Below, piece by piece: positions 1 through 9,522 of a stretch of 64,000 nucleotides of DNA (within the stretch, counting starts at the first letter, position 1; every line of letters begins with the position of its first letter). The translations under genes and the position numbers were made by a program. Source of the DNA: Isochrysis galbana (lineage: Eukaryota; Haptophyta; Isochrysidales; Isochrysidaceae). The DNA is taken from contig CM030939.1 of assembly GCA_018136815.1 (NCBI GenBank), positions 434,001 through 498,000 on the forward strand. Reading direction: 5' to 3'. Under the pieces are notes generated by a model that did no database searches, was not told where the DNA came from, and saw nothing but the letters and a program-made list of their open reading frames with translations.

Positions 1-2
1 GC

Positions 3-581
3 GGTCGAGTGTGCATTGCGGATTTCGGGCTTGCACGCATGTACGGCGACCCACTAAGGGCGTATACGCAGCCAGTGGTTACACTGTGGTACCGGGCCCC
101 GGAACTCCTTCTTGGTGCGACGATGTATGGGCCTGCCGTGGACGTTTGGTCGCTTGGCTGCATCTTTGCCGAGTTGGTTCTCGGCTCGCCAATGCTCCCC
201 GGTAAGGGGGAGCTGGACCAGCTTTCCCGGACATTTGCCCTACTTGGCACTCCCAACGAGGACAATTGGCCAGGAGTGACCACTTTGCCCAACTTCAACA
301 AGGTGCAGTTCCGGCCACACCCTTTCTCTAGGCTGCGCGACAAATTCACCCGGGGCGCCTCCTTCACTTCGACCACTGCCATGTCTGAGTCGGCACTCGA
401 TCTCCTACATCGCATGCTGACGCTCAATCCGGACGAACGAACAACCGCCCCGGCAGCACTTGAGCACAATTACTTTTCAGAAGATCCTCCACCAAAGGCA
501 CATCACCTTATGCCCACTTGGCCTGCATCACATGCGGGGAACCCGGAGCCAATAGCCGAGGTAGTTTTAGATGTAGAATAG
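3..581 (+). CDS. CDK11/CDK10-like cyclin-dependent kinase, C-terminal part (cut by window edge)
   Basis: Only the C-terminal 192 codons are present; the reading frame is open to the window edge. The visible part starts at the kinase activation segment with the DFGLAR motif, followed by VVTLWYRAPELLLG (T-loop and APE motif), DVWSLGCIFAEL (subdomain IX), the CMGC insert LLGTPNEDNWPG and a C-terminal lobe ending HNYFSEDPPP. TLWYRAPELLLG followed by an LFPGK-like PMLPGKGELDQL and by FRPHPFSRLRDKF fits the CDK11 (PITSLRE)/CDK10 branch, which couples to L-type cyclins in transcription and splicing control. The PSTAIRE-equivalent helix and ATP-binding loop lie outside the window, so the exact CDK class cannot be fixed. 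The stop TAG is at 579-581. The visible 579 bp contain no intron. Confidence 0.85.
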   Translation, partial: GRVCIADFGLARMYGDPLRAYTQPVVTLWYRAPELLLGATMYGPAVDVWSLGCIFAELVLGSPMLPGKGELDQLSRTFALLGTPNEDNWPGVTTLPNFNKVQFRPHPFSRLRDKFTRGASFTSTTAMSESALDLLHRMLTLNPDERTTAPAALEHNYFSEDPPPKAHHLMPTWPASHAGNPEPIAEVVLDVE

Positions 582-1019
582 TATGTGTGGTGTGGAGGAG
601 TGCGAGTGCAGTGTAGTGTGTGAGTGCAGAGCATGGAGAATAATAATAACGAAACATCTGAAGATTCAGGCTACTACTGCTAGCTACGTATAATAATCTA
701 ACTGAGCATTAGTACCACTACTCTCACTAGCCCGGTACTAACACGACAGCCCTCAGCGCACCTGCCCGTACACCTTGGCGCGTGCTGTTGTCACAGATAC
801 ATACACCTATGCACCCCTCCACATCTCCCCCCTCGCAGGCCCCCGGCTCCCATTCTGACTCCCCACAAGTTAAAATGAGGGAAAACCCATTGAGGCGGGC
901 CGACCTACGTCGGGCGACTCTCCGGGAAAAAGCACCGGGGGGGGGGGGGAGGAACCTCTCGTCAAAAAAGGAGAACGGCCCTTACCAGCTCACGCCGCGA
1001 GCAGTTCTCGAGAAATTAT
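582..1019. other. Intergenic spacer downstream of the CDK-like gene
   Basis: I see no supported gene here. The stretch holds a GT-rich 3' flank, then at about 640-720 a motif recurring elsewhere in the window (AACATCTGAAGATTC, and TGAGCATTAGTACCA with TAATAAT runs, compare 11340, 28190, 46550 and 53790), and a short poly-G run near 940-955. The small open frames are low-complexity. Confidence 0.5.
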
Positions 1020-1870
1020 GCAACTGCGCCTCGAGTATACCTGCCACAAGGGTATCCGAGACGTCTTGAGCCGCTCCCTTCCCATCTCCCTCCTATCGCC
1101 AGTCGCCCCCCTTCGCCCGTTTGCTAACGCAAACGGGGCTCGTTTCTGACCACACTCCATCGGGGGGGGTGCAAATCCCCCCCTCTCCCTCGTTCCATTC
1201 TCTTCCGCCCCGGTCCCTGCGGCGCGTCGCCATGCGGCGCGCCATGGCCTGCTCTCAGAGGTCCTTCAGGGGCGCCCAGAGGGCCAGCAGGGGCAGCTCA
1301 GGGGGCAGTGGAGGCTGGGGCTCAGCCCCTGGCCCCCCCTGCCTCTCCCTCGCTCGCCTCGCTGGCCTTGGGTGCCGCCCTGAGGCCCCTGTCTGCCTGG
1401 CGACCAGGGATGGGGGGGGGGGGGTCAGTACGAGAGCTGGCCCATGCGGGCCTGGGAGTGCGGCTCGCGGCCCGCGCCGTTCGACATCTGGCCCGTCTCA
1501 TGTCGCGGGTTTGCGCGCATCAGCACAAAGGCACAAAGGCACCCACTCCGTCGGTGCGGAAGCTGAAGTCGAAAAGGTGGCGCTGGTGCACTCCGGCCTT
1601 CTTGTGAGGTCGAGAACACGCGCAAAGAGCTCCGCTTTCTCGTCGATCATCTTGTTCTTCTCGCGCCGTTTGCGCACATGCGCTGTCACCGACTCTGGCT
1701 TCTCGAGGGCGGGAGTACGCATGCAGCGGCACATGGCACGGCACGCAGAGGAGGAAGTCCTAGGGTGTCGATACAGTCGTTGGCAGGTGGAGGGCTGCCC
1801 TCAGCGGGGAGCCCGAAGGAGGGGAGGGGAGCGGCGGCGCGCTCCATGGCAACTGACTATAAAGTTAGTT
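1020..1870 (-). mobile_element. Hairpin-started non-autonomous retroelement copy
   Basis: Read on the minus strand this repeat begins at 1870 with an imperfect hairpin (AACTAACTTTATAGTCAGTT), immediately followed by GCC-ATGG-AGCGCG. The same start grammar is seen at 11527, 13723, 40299, 52316 and 57365. The body is GC-rich with ORF-like runs. At 1498-1744 (minus) it contains a degraded copy of the RKRR-EKN-KMIDEKAELFARVLDL segment also found at 56000-56070. The lower boundary is approximate; no target duplication was found. Confidence 0.5.
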
Positions 1871-2420
1871 GCGGGAAAACCTAACAGGGAGCGTAGAGCG
1901 TAGCGAAAGGGGCAGTGTACAGGCCCCCCCCTTTACCCGCAAGAAGGGCAGGCCCAGCGCGGGCGTGGGAGTGCGGCTCGCGCCCACTGGGGGTCTGGGC
2001 CAGAATGATGAGTGCCCAGCCCCTGCCAGAGGGGTCTGGGCCAGAATGATGAGTGCCAAGCCCCTGCGCCCTTGCCAGAGAGAGGGCAGGGGCTGGGGTT
2101 GATTGGAATCATTTATTGTACGGGCCCACCCCAGGGGGTGTCCGCGATGGTGTGAGGGGGGCGCGAGGCCCCCATTGACCCCCACTTATAAAAGTAGGTT
2201 GCAAGAGTTTTTAAAGCCAGTCTCCCCCACCTCTATCAGAGTCAGAGGCAGGCATGTCTGTCTGGCTAGCGATAGCAGGGTTTGGAAAATTCAGAAGTTG
2301 ATTAGTATTTTCGACACTGTAGATAAACCCCCCCTTTTCCCAAGGGGCCTCCGGTAGGGCATTTGACCTCCCCTCTTCCTGCTTGGTCAGCACTGAGCAT
2401 GCGCGCTGGAAACGCACCAC
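1871..2420. repeat. Repeat-derived spacer
   Basis: The stretch carries a GGGTAAAG/CTTTACCCGC motif next to a GTGTAC run that recurs at 22055-22085 and 46895-46930, and an internal near-duplication around 1990-2060 (GGTCTGGGCCAGAATGATGA occurs twice). No gene is supported. Confidence 0.5.
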
Positions 2421-3769
2421 TCACTTCGCATTGCGAGAATTCTCAGGAGGCTTGCGAGAATGAGCACCCCATCGCCAATCATCCTCATTTGTGATCAACA
2501 TCTCCTCGGGTGTCCCCTCGAACTTGACATACAAGCCTTCGCGTGGATCGCATGAGCTCACCACGCCCTGATAAGGAACGTCCATCTTTCGACCATTGTG
2601 CTCTTCCTCGTACCACACAGTGATGCGTGCACCAGACACCTCCGAGCGAGATTTTCCCTTGAAGTCGAATTCCGCCCGCCTTCTTTTGCTTGGTTGAGGT
2701 TCGGGAATTCCACGCACGCGCACGGGATCAACAGGACGGAGGCGTTTGCTGGGCGCGACTTCGATCTCAAGATCAATCTCGAGATGAGGCGCCAAAGTGT
2801 GCACTGCGGCTGCCATTGCCTCAAAGTCTTCCTCGACTTCACCCTGATGAACGCATGATGGGGCGTGAATGACTAGCATGCTAGTCGTGGCAGATCAACA
2901 AACACAAAGTTGGCCACATAACAGCAGCCAACAGGATATGGAGTGGAGTGACGCACCTGACGTAAAGGTATCGCTGAGGATGAGGCCTTCGTCTCGCGCT
3001 TGCCGCCCTTGGCTGGTGCAGGTGGCTGTTCCCCACGCAACGTGCGCATTTTCCGAGTGACGGCGCGCAATTCTGGAGCCTCTACCTTGGTGTGTCTCCG
3101 CTGACGTTCTATTATATCCTGAACTATCTTATCCTGCAGCACCCCCTTTTCGCGGTTGAAATCCTCCAGTGCCTGCTTCTTCTCAGCCTCATACTGTGTC
3201 TGAAGGATAATGCATAAGTGGTGGAGTGTCATCACTCCCTTCTCGGCCATGCCACACGGTGCTAGCGGCAGACGTGCCCACGCAAGGCATCAGTGGCATT
3301 GTGCTCGCAGAGCGGGCCTCTTCGAGGCAAGGGGGGGGTTCTCTCGCGCGCGTTGAGCGACCGTCAGACATCAGCAGCGTTGTGCACGCAAAAATGGCCA
3401 ATCCGAGGCAGAGGGCGTTCCCTCCAGCGCATTGGGCACAGCACGCATGCAGACAGAGGGTCCACTCGGAGCCAAGGAGGGGCTCCCTCACATCGTGGCG
3501 CCAGCGCAGAGCGCTAGAGCTGCAGGGGAAGGGGGGGGGGGCAGACGCTGTACTCCCGCAAGACAAGCAGCGGCGTTGGGCATGGCCAACACCTGCACCA
3601 TGTTCAGTCTGAAGTCACGCAGATTCTCTGCCTTGGTCAGCTTCTCCGCCTGCTGAGCTTTGAGACGCTTCTCTTCGGCCACGATCCTCGTGTGGCTGCC
3701 GCTCCTCGCCTGCTCGAGCGAGAGCTTGAGCAACTCTAGACGCTTCTCCTCAGCCTCGCCCATCACCAT
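2421..3769 (-). CDS. Sds3-like coiled-coil chromatin protein with a C-terminal Tudor-like region
   Basis: Three exons join in phase 0 with GT-AG borders: 3769-3593, 3199-2957 and 2843-2421, giving about 280 aa. The start at 3769 is the first ATG of the exon, but more 5' exons are possible. The first two exons encode a long charged coiled coil (KAENLRDFRLNMVQ, then QYEAEKKQALEDFNREK) followed by TRKMRTLRG. This spacing is typical of Sds3/BRMS1-type subunits of Sin3-Rpd3 histone deacetylase complexes. The last exon has a basic KRRR stretch and then about 55 residues (GARITVWYEEEHNGRKM, YQGVVSS, YVKFEGTPEEMLI, EDDWRWG) that look like a Tudor/PWWP-type beta barrel. An HDAC-complex role is inferred from the coiled-coil pattern only. 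The gene is divergent from the RRM gene at 4205, with about 435 bp between them. Confidence 0.6.
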
Positions 3770-4204
3770 CAGTGCCCCTCCTCCCCCGCGTGCTCACTGG
3801 GCAGAGAGACCCTGTAGGGCACACCTCCCGGTGCCACCCCCTCCTCCCCTTATCCCCTGTCCGCCCCCCACCGCCCCTCCAGCCTCGATGGCTGTCAGAG
3901 TTTTCTTACTATCTATTATGGTTTAAAGCACGGAGTACTTTACTTTACTTTTACTCTAAAGTACGCGATACGCGGAGCCCGTCCTCTAATCTCGCCGTCT
4001 TGCAGGACAGGACAGGCAGGGCCGGCGGGGGGGGGGGGGGGGGGGGTTGACAGGCTGGGGCGGGACCGGGCGGGCCGGCGGGAGGGAGGGAGGGTGGGTG
4101 GGGTGTGAGGGTGGGGGGGTCGCAGTCATGCCCGCCTACCCTGCCAGGCGACGCGATCTTCGCCTTGGCCTCCTGTAGGTTGCGGACGCTGATTATCGGG
4201 GGAA
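3770..4204. promoter_or_regulatory. Shared divergent upstream region with a long poly-G tract
   Basis: About 435 bp separate the putative starts of the Sds3-like gene (-) and the RRM gene (+), so both promoters probably lie here. It contains C-rich stretches, a short AT-rich patch near 3900-3960 and an uninterrupted G run at about 4025-4046. I recognise no TATA box or known motif. Undetected 5' exons of either gene could also be here. Confidence 0.35.
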
Positions 4205-5990
4205 ATGGTAGCTGGCACAGTGCCCAACCTGGAGAACAAACTTTTCGTCGGGGGTATGAACGCGATCCTGGGGCTCAACGCGCGGCAGCCCACACGCGCC
4301 GCGCTCCTCACCCGCCCGATCGCTAAACAAGTTCAGTTGAGCCCCTTCATCCACCTTGTGCTGCAGGATGCCCGCCATCGAGTGGAGAAGAGGAGCTTAG
4401 ACAGGTGCGGTGCAGTGCGTCCGCGTGTACCTTCACCCGAAGGCTATCAAATTTATGCGCAGACATTCAACTAGACCGTGTGTGCGACCTCTTCAGCGCA
4501 TCTTTCTCGTTGTCGGCAGATCTTTGAGAAGCATGGCGCAGTCGAAGAAGTCTTCATCATGCGTGGCGGATCACGCTCGGGCATGGCCTGTGCCTTCATC
4601 CGGTTTGCTACCCAAGATATGGCACAGCAGGCCATAGATGCGATACATGGCAACATCACTTTGCCGGATGCAACAGAACCACTCGTCGTGCGTTGGGCCG
4701 ATACACCTGGGACGCGCGGCCGGGATGGACGCGGGCGACATGGACTAGGAAGTAGACGTGGTAGCACGGGGAGTGCGACCGACCGCCGTGGCCCAGCGAC
4801 CAATAGCAGCTACAGGTCTAGGATGACGAGTGTGGTCATGCAGCCGAGCGCATATGCGTGCACGCCCGCATACGTGCAGGTCCAGACGCCGATGCAGGTG
4901 TTTTCTGGCCTGGGATGGTAGCCACACTTTGCAAAACATGGGGCACTGGACAAGCAATGGTGAGGTAGCGGATGGGCCCCACCCAGTGCGCCTGGTCAGC
5001 TGTCTTTCCCCAAATTTGTTGCCCGCATAATCGGCCCACCATGCAGGTTGGCCCGTACGGCCAAATATACACGCAGATAGGGATGGGTGGTTACAGTGCA
5101 GGTGCGGCCCAGCACCCTCTCTCCTCCCCCCTCCCCCCCCGCCATCAGTGTGCTCATACCAGCTATGCTCTGCTTTCCGTCTTGCCATCCCCTTGGCCAC
5201 CTCATGACTGTGGATTTCGCATCATGCTCACCACTAGGGCCGCGATGTATGCCGTGACTTTAACCTCAATTTTGTGTCGCAGGGAGCACGTTCCCGGCCC
5301 AATCACAAGTTGGCTACGGCATCGGCTATGTTTATCCACAGCAGTCTCCTCATCTGGCGCAGCAATTGTCAACAGGGGTGCAACAGGTGCAGCAGCAGCA
5401 GACATCCCAACACCAGCAGATGCAGTTCTTGTACGCGCAACCGGCAAATGCTATGGGTGCGTACGCTCATCATGAGGTGGTCCAAACTCGGGCCGCGATT
5501 CCCGCTCCACAAATGCTATCGCCGAGCTTGACCAACAACCGGTACGCTCATAGGCCCCTGGGGATGGGGTCTTGTGCAGCATCCATCTTGTAGCTTGCTC
5601 ACCTTTTTGCTGTCATATCCTATTGATCTCCTTCGTCATTACTTCACATGCGGCAGGATGATGGCTGTGCCTAGGCAGCAATACGGAGTTCACGCATATG
5701 GTAGGCCACCATACCATCAACCGCAAACGCAACAGTTGCTCCAGGGCCAGTATCGCTTCGTTCAGGGATATGGACATCAGACACGCCCTGTGGCAAGCCA
5801 ACACCGATCTCAGTCAAGACAACAGTTTCAAAATGGCCAGCAGCACGTCACGGGGCCCAAAGAACGATCGACTCTTGCTAGTGAACTCTCCTCGCCTGCC
5901 GCGGCCCCCGCACACACTCCAAATGCATCGACAACCGAGGCACCTGCCGCAGCCGGCGGCAGGAGTTGCAACACGCAAATCACTGACTAA
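4205..5990 (+). CDS. Single-RRM, glutamine-rich RNA-binding protein (CELF/FCA-like)
   Basis: Six exons splice cleanly with GT-AG borders: 4205-4253, 4367-4404, 4520-4897, 5047-5101, 5283-5541 and 5657-5990, giving 370 aa. An in-frame TGA lies just upstream of the ATG. Splicing rebuilds one RRM across exons 1-3: RNP2 KLFVGG, then the helix SSGEEELRQIFEKHG, RNP1-like ACAFIRFAT, and a final ITLPDATEPLVVRWAD. The last strand plus preceding helix resembles CELF/Bruno and plant FCA RRMs. An RG-rich linker follows, then a Gln/Tyr/Pro-rich low-complexity tail (VQQVQQQQTSQHQQMQ) likely to be disordered. Roles of the family are splicing, 3'-end choice and mRNA stability; the specific role here is unknown. 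Exon 3 has an alternative GT donor (cag|gt) near 4879. Confidence 0.78.
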
Positions 5991-6380
5991 TATGGGATGA
6001 CTCACCGATATTGGCCCGACGTGAGTCTTCAACTTAATGTTCGCGGGACCCGTCTTTGAGCTTGTGCTTGTGCGGAGACATGCGACTCTCGGCAACATTA
6101 GGGAACTTTACCACAACAAGCCCCAAATTGCCTCGCATGTCTCCCAAAAGTATGTGGCGTCGTGATGTATATGTATAAAAAAACTTCTGAAGATTCCGAG
6201 CTAACACCTACGACAGACAAGATGTGGTGATCCGAGTGGAGCTGTGGCTGTGGTGCGGCTGGGTGTGAGTGGGAGATGAGTTGTAACATGAGATGTATGG
6301 CCCACTTGTGGAGCATGGAGAGTGGGCAATGGGGAGCCGAGGGAGCGTGCGGGGACGGGGCCGATGACATGGGCGCGCTC
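5991..6380 (-). repeat. Degenerate retroelement fragments
   Basis: Near 6170-6200 the minus strand reads GAATCTTCAGAAG followed by seven T, the same 3' signature seen at 14670, 49145 and 53480. The 6215-6330 segment is a diverged copy of the arm found at 21566-21680 and 22390-22508 (GTGGAGCTGTGGCTGTGG, ATGAGTTGTAACATGAGA). No intact ORF is supported. Confidence 0.5.
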
Positions 6381-6845
6381 TGTCGCATCCGCGATCGACC
6401 TTTTTGTTTTAGAAGTTGTTTTGCGTTCCCTCCTCGCAGGCTAGCCACGAGTCACCGTCGCAGTGTCCTACATTCGTCCATTCGCCCTTGTTGCCCTCGC
6501 CTCCTTTATCGCCTCCTTTGTCGCCTGCTTGCCCCTCACCTGGCTCACCTCCTTGCGCGCTCCTCGCGTTTTAGGCTAAGTCGCGCGATCAGGTATCGCC
6601 GGTGCAAGGAACCGCCCCCATGTGTGACCCTGATTCCCCCTCAGGTGTTGGCCGTTGGATTATATCGTGGCGCTATTTTACTTCGGTCTTCATCAAATCA
6701 CTTAAGGGTTTTCGAAAGATTCCCTCCTTATTCCTGTGCGTAACTGTCGCCCCGTCAGATCGTCCGTCGCCCCGTCGCTCTCTTGTCGGCATTCTCTTCC
6801 TTGTTCGATCTGCCAGCGGGTTCCTGTGCGTTCCGTGATAGGGAT
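6381..6845 (+). repeat. Dispersed repeat A, probable Copia LTR/leader (copy 1)
   Basis: About 460 bp here recur almost base for base at 38517-38990 (+), and part recurs inverted at 16626-16811 (-). It begins around CGCATCCGCGATCGACC, passes through a pyrimidine-rich CCTCGCCTCCTTTGTCGCC stretch and ends near TCTCTTGTCGGCATTCTC. In this copy it is followed about 200 bp later by a Copia-type gag start, which suggests an LTR or 5' leader. Confidence 0.55.
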
Positions 6846-7047
6846 ACGTTAGTGTGGAGAGTGTTGACGTGAGTGTAGGTCATCTCGTCGGTCCATCGGC
6901 CCCTAGCCGTCTGTCGTCTGTCGTTCTTCGTTCGTCGCTCTTGTTCTCGTTCTCGTTCCCGTTCTCGTCCCTCGTTCTCAATACTACCTCAATACCAAAC
7001 CTCTCCAATCCCTCAGCCCCAGCCTATCCATCCCGATCCGCCCAGCC

Positions 7048-7267
7048 ATGTCCGCTCCGTCGTCGCGCTCGCCCTCGCCCAAGCCCGTCCTCCCGCCTTT
7101 CTCTGCTGAGGAGGTGGTCCAGCCCGTCATTGGCCACTCCCCAACTTCCGCCGCGCCTCTCGCCGCTTCCCTTCCGTTCCCTCCGTTCCCATCCGAGGCA
7201 GTGGTAACCTCGGATCCGTCACGCTCTCGACCATCACGGGGCACTGCAGCACGGGAACGAGGACGAA
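7048..7267 (+). pseudogene. Truncated retrotransposon gag start
   Basis: The reading frame opens with MSAPSSRSPSPKPVLPPFSA and EEVVQPVI. It matches the frame at 19356-19168 (-), and its continuation is related to 40404-40460 (DRFPSVSSHIEPVVMLDPS). The homology breaks off near 7267, where an AT-richer sequence (AAATATG repeats) takes over. It is a 5' gag remnant of a Copia-type element downstream of repeat A. The family assignment comes from the UBN2-like gag and zinc knuckle of the longer copy at 40400-42460. Confidence 0.5.
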
Positions 7268-7570
7268 GGACAGACGTAGGGGTAGGCAGAAATATGTAGA
7301 AAAAGTTGCCTAAATATGTTTCAAAAATATGTCGTTTATATGCAGGACTCGGCCCAAATACAAATATGTCGAAAATATGCGATGTTCTAGCTCTTAAAAC
7401 CGGCGCACCGGCGCGCCGAATAAGCAACTAATGACTGCAATAAGCAATAAGAGTACTTGATACTTGAACTTGAGTGAGACCTATCCACGTTATGAGTACC
7501 TTAGCAACAAGTTGCATACCCATTACCCATTAGCACACCATATCCATATCAGCAAAGGAGCACACATTAG
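7268..7570. other. AT-richer spacer with AAATATGT repeats
   Basis: Short repeats of the type AATATGTxGAAAAA/AAATATGT occur at 7290-7385, and CCCATTA occurs twice in tandem near 7520. No gene is supported; it separates the truncated gag from the hAT remnant. Confidence 0.4.
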
Positions 7571-7985
7571 CTACCGCTTCTGCTCTCCCTCGCGCTTGTT
7601 GCGGTTATAACGCAATATGACAGACGCTTGCACTTCATCTGCCAGGGAGGTTGACCGCCCACAGGGAAACATGGTAGTAAGCAATGAAAACACACGCTCA
7701 CTGGAAGCAGAATTAGGGGAAAGGGACATGGCAATCCTTGCCGCCAAAGCCCAAGTAGGAAACCTCGAGTTATTCGACGCCCACCACGCGAGAACATCTT
7801 TGGTGAATTGTTGAACGTCGCCGTGATCAATGTGGACGTTCCGAGATGCCGTGATGTAGTCCGGCAGCTCATCTTTTAGCCTACGAGCAACACTTGGGAT
7901 ATGTGCGAAGGGAGGCAAGGCAGCCAGCCTCTCACACATGAGTGCATCCACGTGACCTGCAACAAACGTCGGATCGAATGCGCGG
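7571..7985 (-). pseudogene. hAT-family transposase fragment (C-terminal dimerisation domain)
   Basis: The minus strand encodes RAFDPTFVAGHVDALMCERL, then VLAWWASNNSRFPTWALAAR and IAMSLSPNSASSERVFSLL, ending NKREGEQKR before a stop at 7571. WW...RFP, LA..I.S..PNSASSERVFS is the hallmark of the hAT C-terminal dimerisation region. The catalytic RNase H-like part upstream is not readable in one frame, so this is a remnant. A second copy of the adjoining segment (RAFNPSFASGNVGALWVRQL) lies at 26429-26735 on the plus strand. The pair shows a hAT family once active in this genome. Confidence 0.8.
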
Positions 7986-8904
7986 AGGAGGCCGGTCCGA
8001 CGATGCTGCTCTTTGCATGCATACGGGGCCGCACAATTGTCAGTGAGGCGGTCTTCCAGATAATCTCCAGATATTGGAATGCCGGCTGGCAGCTGGCAAC
8101 TGGCGGCTGGCGGCGACCTCTCTCTCTCCTCGCTCTCTCTCCTCGTGCGTGTGTGACATGAGAGTAGACTGTTGTAAGGGAAAGAGAGGTAACATTACGG
8201 AATCTATCCCTAGATTTACGTAAACGAATAACTTGGCGCTCTTGGGGCATGGGCGGAGCGTCCCGAGGCGGAGGAGCTTTCCGCTCGGTGCACATCGTGG
8301 CGCGCGCGCGCGCGTCCGCCCCGCTCGTCGAGCTCAGGCCACTGGAGCTCGACGCGCAACCTCTCGTTTCGAGGGTTGTCGTCCGAATCGCGTGGGGGCG
8401 TCGCGCGCGCGCCCGCGCGCCCGCGAGTCGAGCTGCAGTGGCCTGACGAGCGGCGCAGTGCGGTGCACGCACACGCGCATGACTGGTGATTTTTCGTGAC
8501 ACGTCTGTAGGCGCCGTACGTGCGCATAGCAATTGTTCGGATGCGCAGAACAATTACGCAAACACGCATTGTTAGATCGCTCAAGATGCGTTCACGCGCA
8601 CTGCGCGTATGCCCATCGGCCCCCCCGCGGGGGGCGCCGTGTGTGCGCATAGCAGCTCCCGCAAAAAATATATATGTATAACGTTAGATCCAACCACCGT
8701 CACCCGGTACGCGGCGCGTTTTCTTCGGGTCGACATATTAGCCCTCGCCCGACATATTACTCAGCCGCCGCGCCAATCACTGCCAGTTCTGAGTGAGAAA
8801 GAGGCGCAAGTTGCGCAACTCTACTTCTCGTTCGCCTTTCGCAAGCAAGCTGGACGTGTGCCAAGCTGGAGTTGACTGGTTGTCGAAAACTGGAGTTGAC
8901 TGGT
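7986..8904. other. GC-rich spacer without a recognised gene
   Basis: The stretch holds CT-rich runs (8115-8150), alternating CGCGCG tracts (8300-8310, 8400-8425) and several inverted GCGCACTGCGCG-type words near 8580-8650. The open frames on both strands follow from the base composition. The hAT remnant may extend a little further into it in a broken frame. Confidence 0.4.
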
Positions 8905-9047
8905 TGAAAAAGAAAACAAATAACCTGACAATAATATGAGAACATTTTGTAATTGTAACAATAGACCAAAAAGAAAACAAATAACCTTGCAATAATAATA
9001 TTGGGCCTTGTAATTGTACATACTGAAAAGAAAACAAATAACCTGGC
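8905..9047 (-). repeat. Three-copy short tandem repeat beside a TIR-like end
   Basis: AAGAAAACAAATAACCT occurs three times at about 60-bp spacing (about 8907, 8972 and 9028), with the first two copies sharing ATAATAT and TTGTAATTGTA(A/C). It directly abuts the terminal motif at 9048-9072. Subterminal repeats of this kind are common in DNA transposons. Confidence 0.6.
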
Positions 9048-9072
9048 CCTCTTTTGACGGAACGCGACTTCA
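9044..9072 (-). repeat. TIR-like transposon end
   Basis: The minus strand reads AAGTCGCGTTCCGTCAAAAG followed by AGGGCCAG, differing by only two bases from the first 28 bp of the perfect TIRs at 55617 and 56893. Related ends occur at 19524 (+) and, more diverged, at 46583, 49165 and 53813. Confidence 0.6.
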
Positions 9073-9522
9073 AGAGGTGGTTTTTGAGGCTCCCATGGGT
9101 GAGGATTGTGCGTGAGCGCGCCTATGTTGAGAGAGAAGCATTGCGTCTGGTGCGTGTTCGTGTTTGTGCTTTCAAGAAACGGGCGTGGGGCTTCATAACT
9201 TGAAAAAAAAGGGCACCTCGGCGTGCAAAGTGTCCATATCCTGCCTACCATTGCCTTGGATATCTCCAGAGCCTTCAATTTAGCGTTTTAGGCTACCTAA
9301 TAAAAAACGTTGTTGGATGAGGAGCTATAGCCTCTAGAAGGAAAGAGAGACCGCGTGCAACAGAGGTGAGGAGCGGGCGGGCTGAGAGGGTCTCTCCTAC
9401 CCTCTGGTCGTCCGGGAGGCGTGTGGTGGGCCATCTTGAGCAGAGCTTACTGCCTGGCGGCGCGGGCACAAGAGGACAAGCGTCCGTGGGGCTAGAGAAG
9501 GGAGGGGAAAGAGGCGGGGCCC
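9073..9522. promoter_or_regulatory. Upstream region of the cytochrome b5-domain gene
   Basis: No ORF is supported. It should contain the promoter and 5' UTR of the gene starting at 9523. A short poly-A run lies at 9203-9211. I recognise no defined promoter element. Confidence 0.3.
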
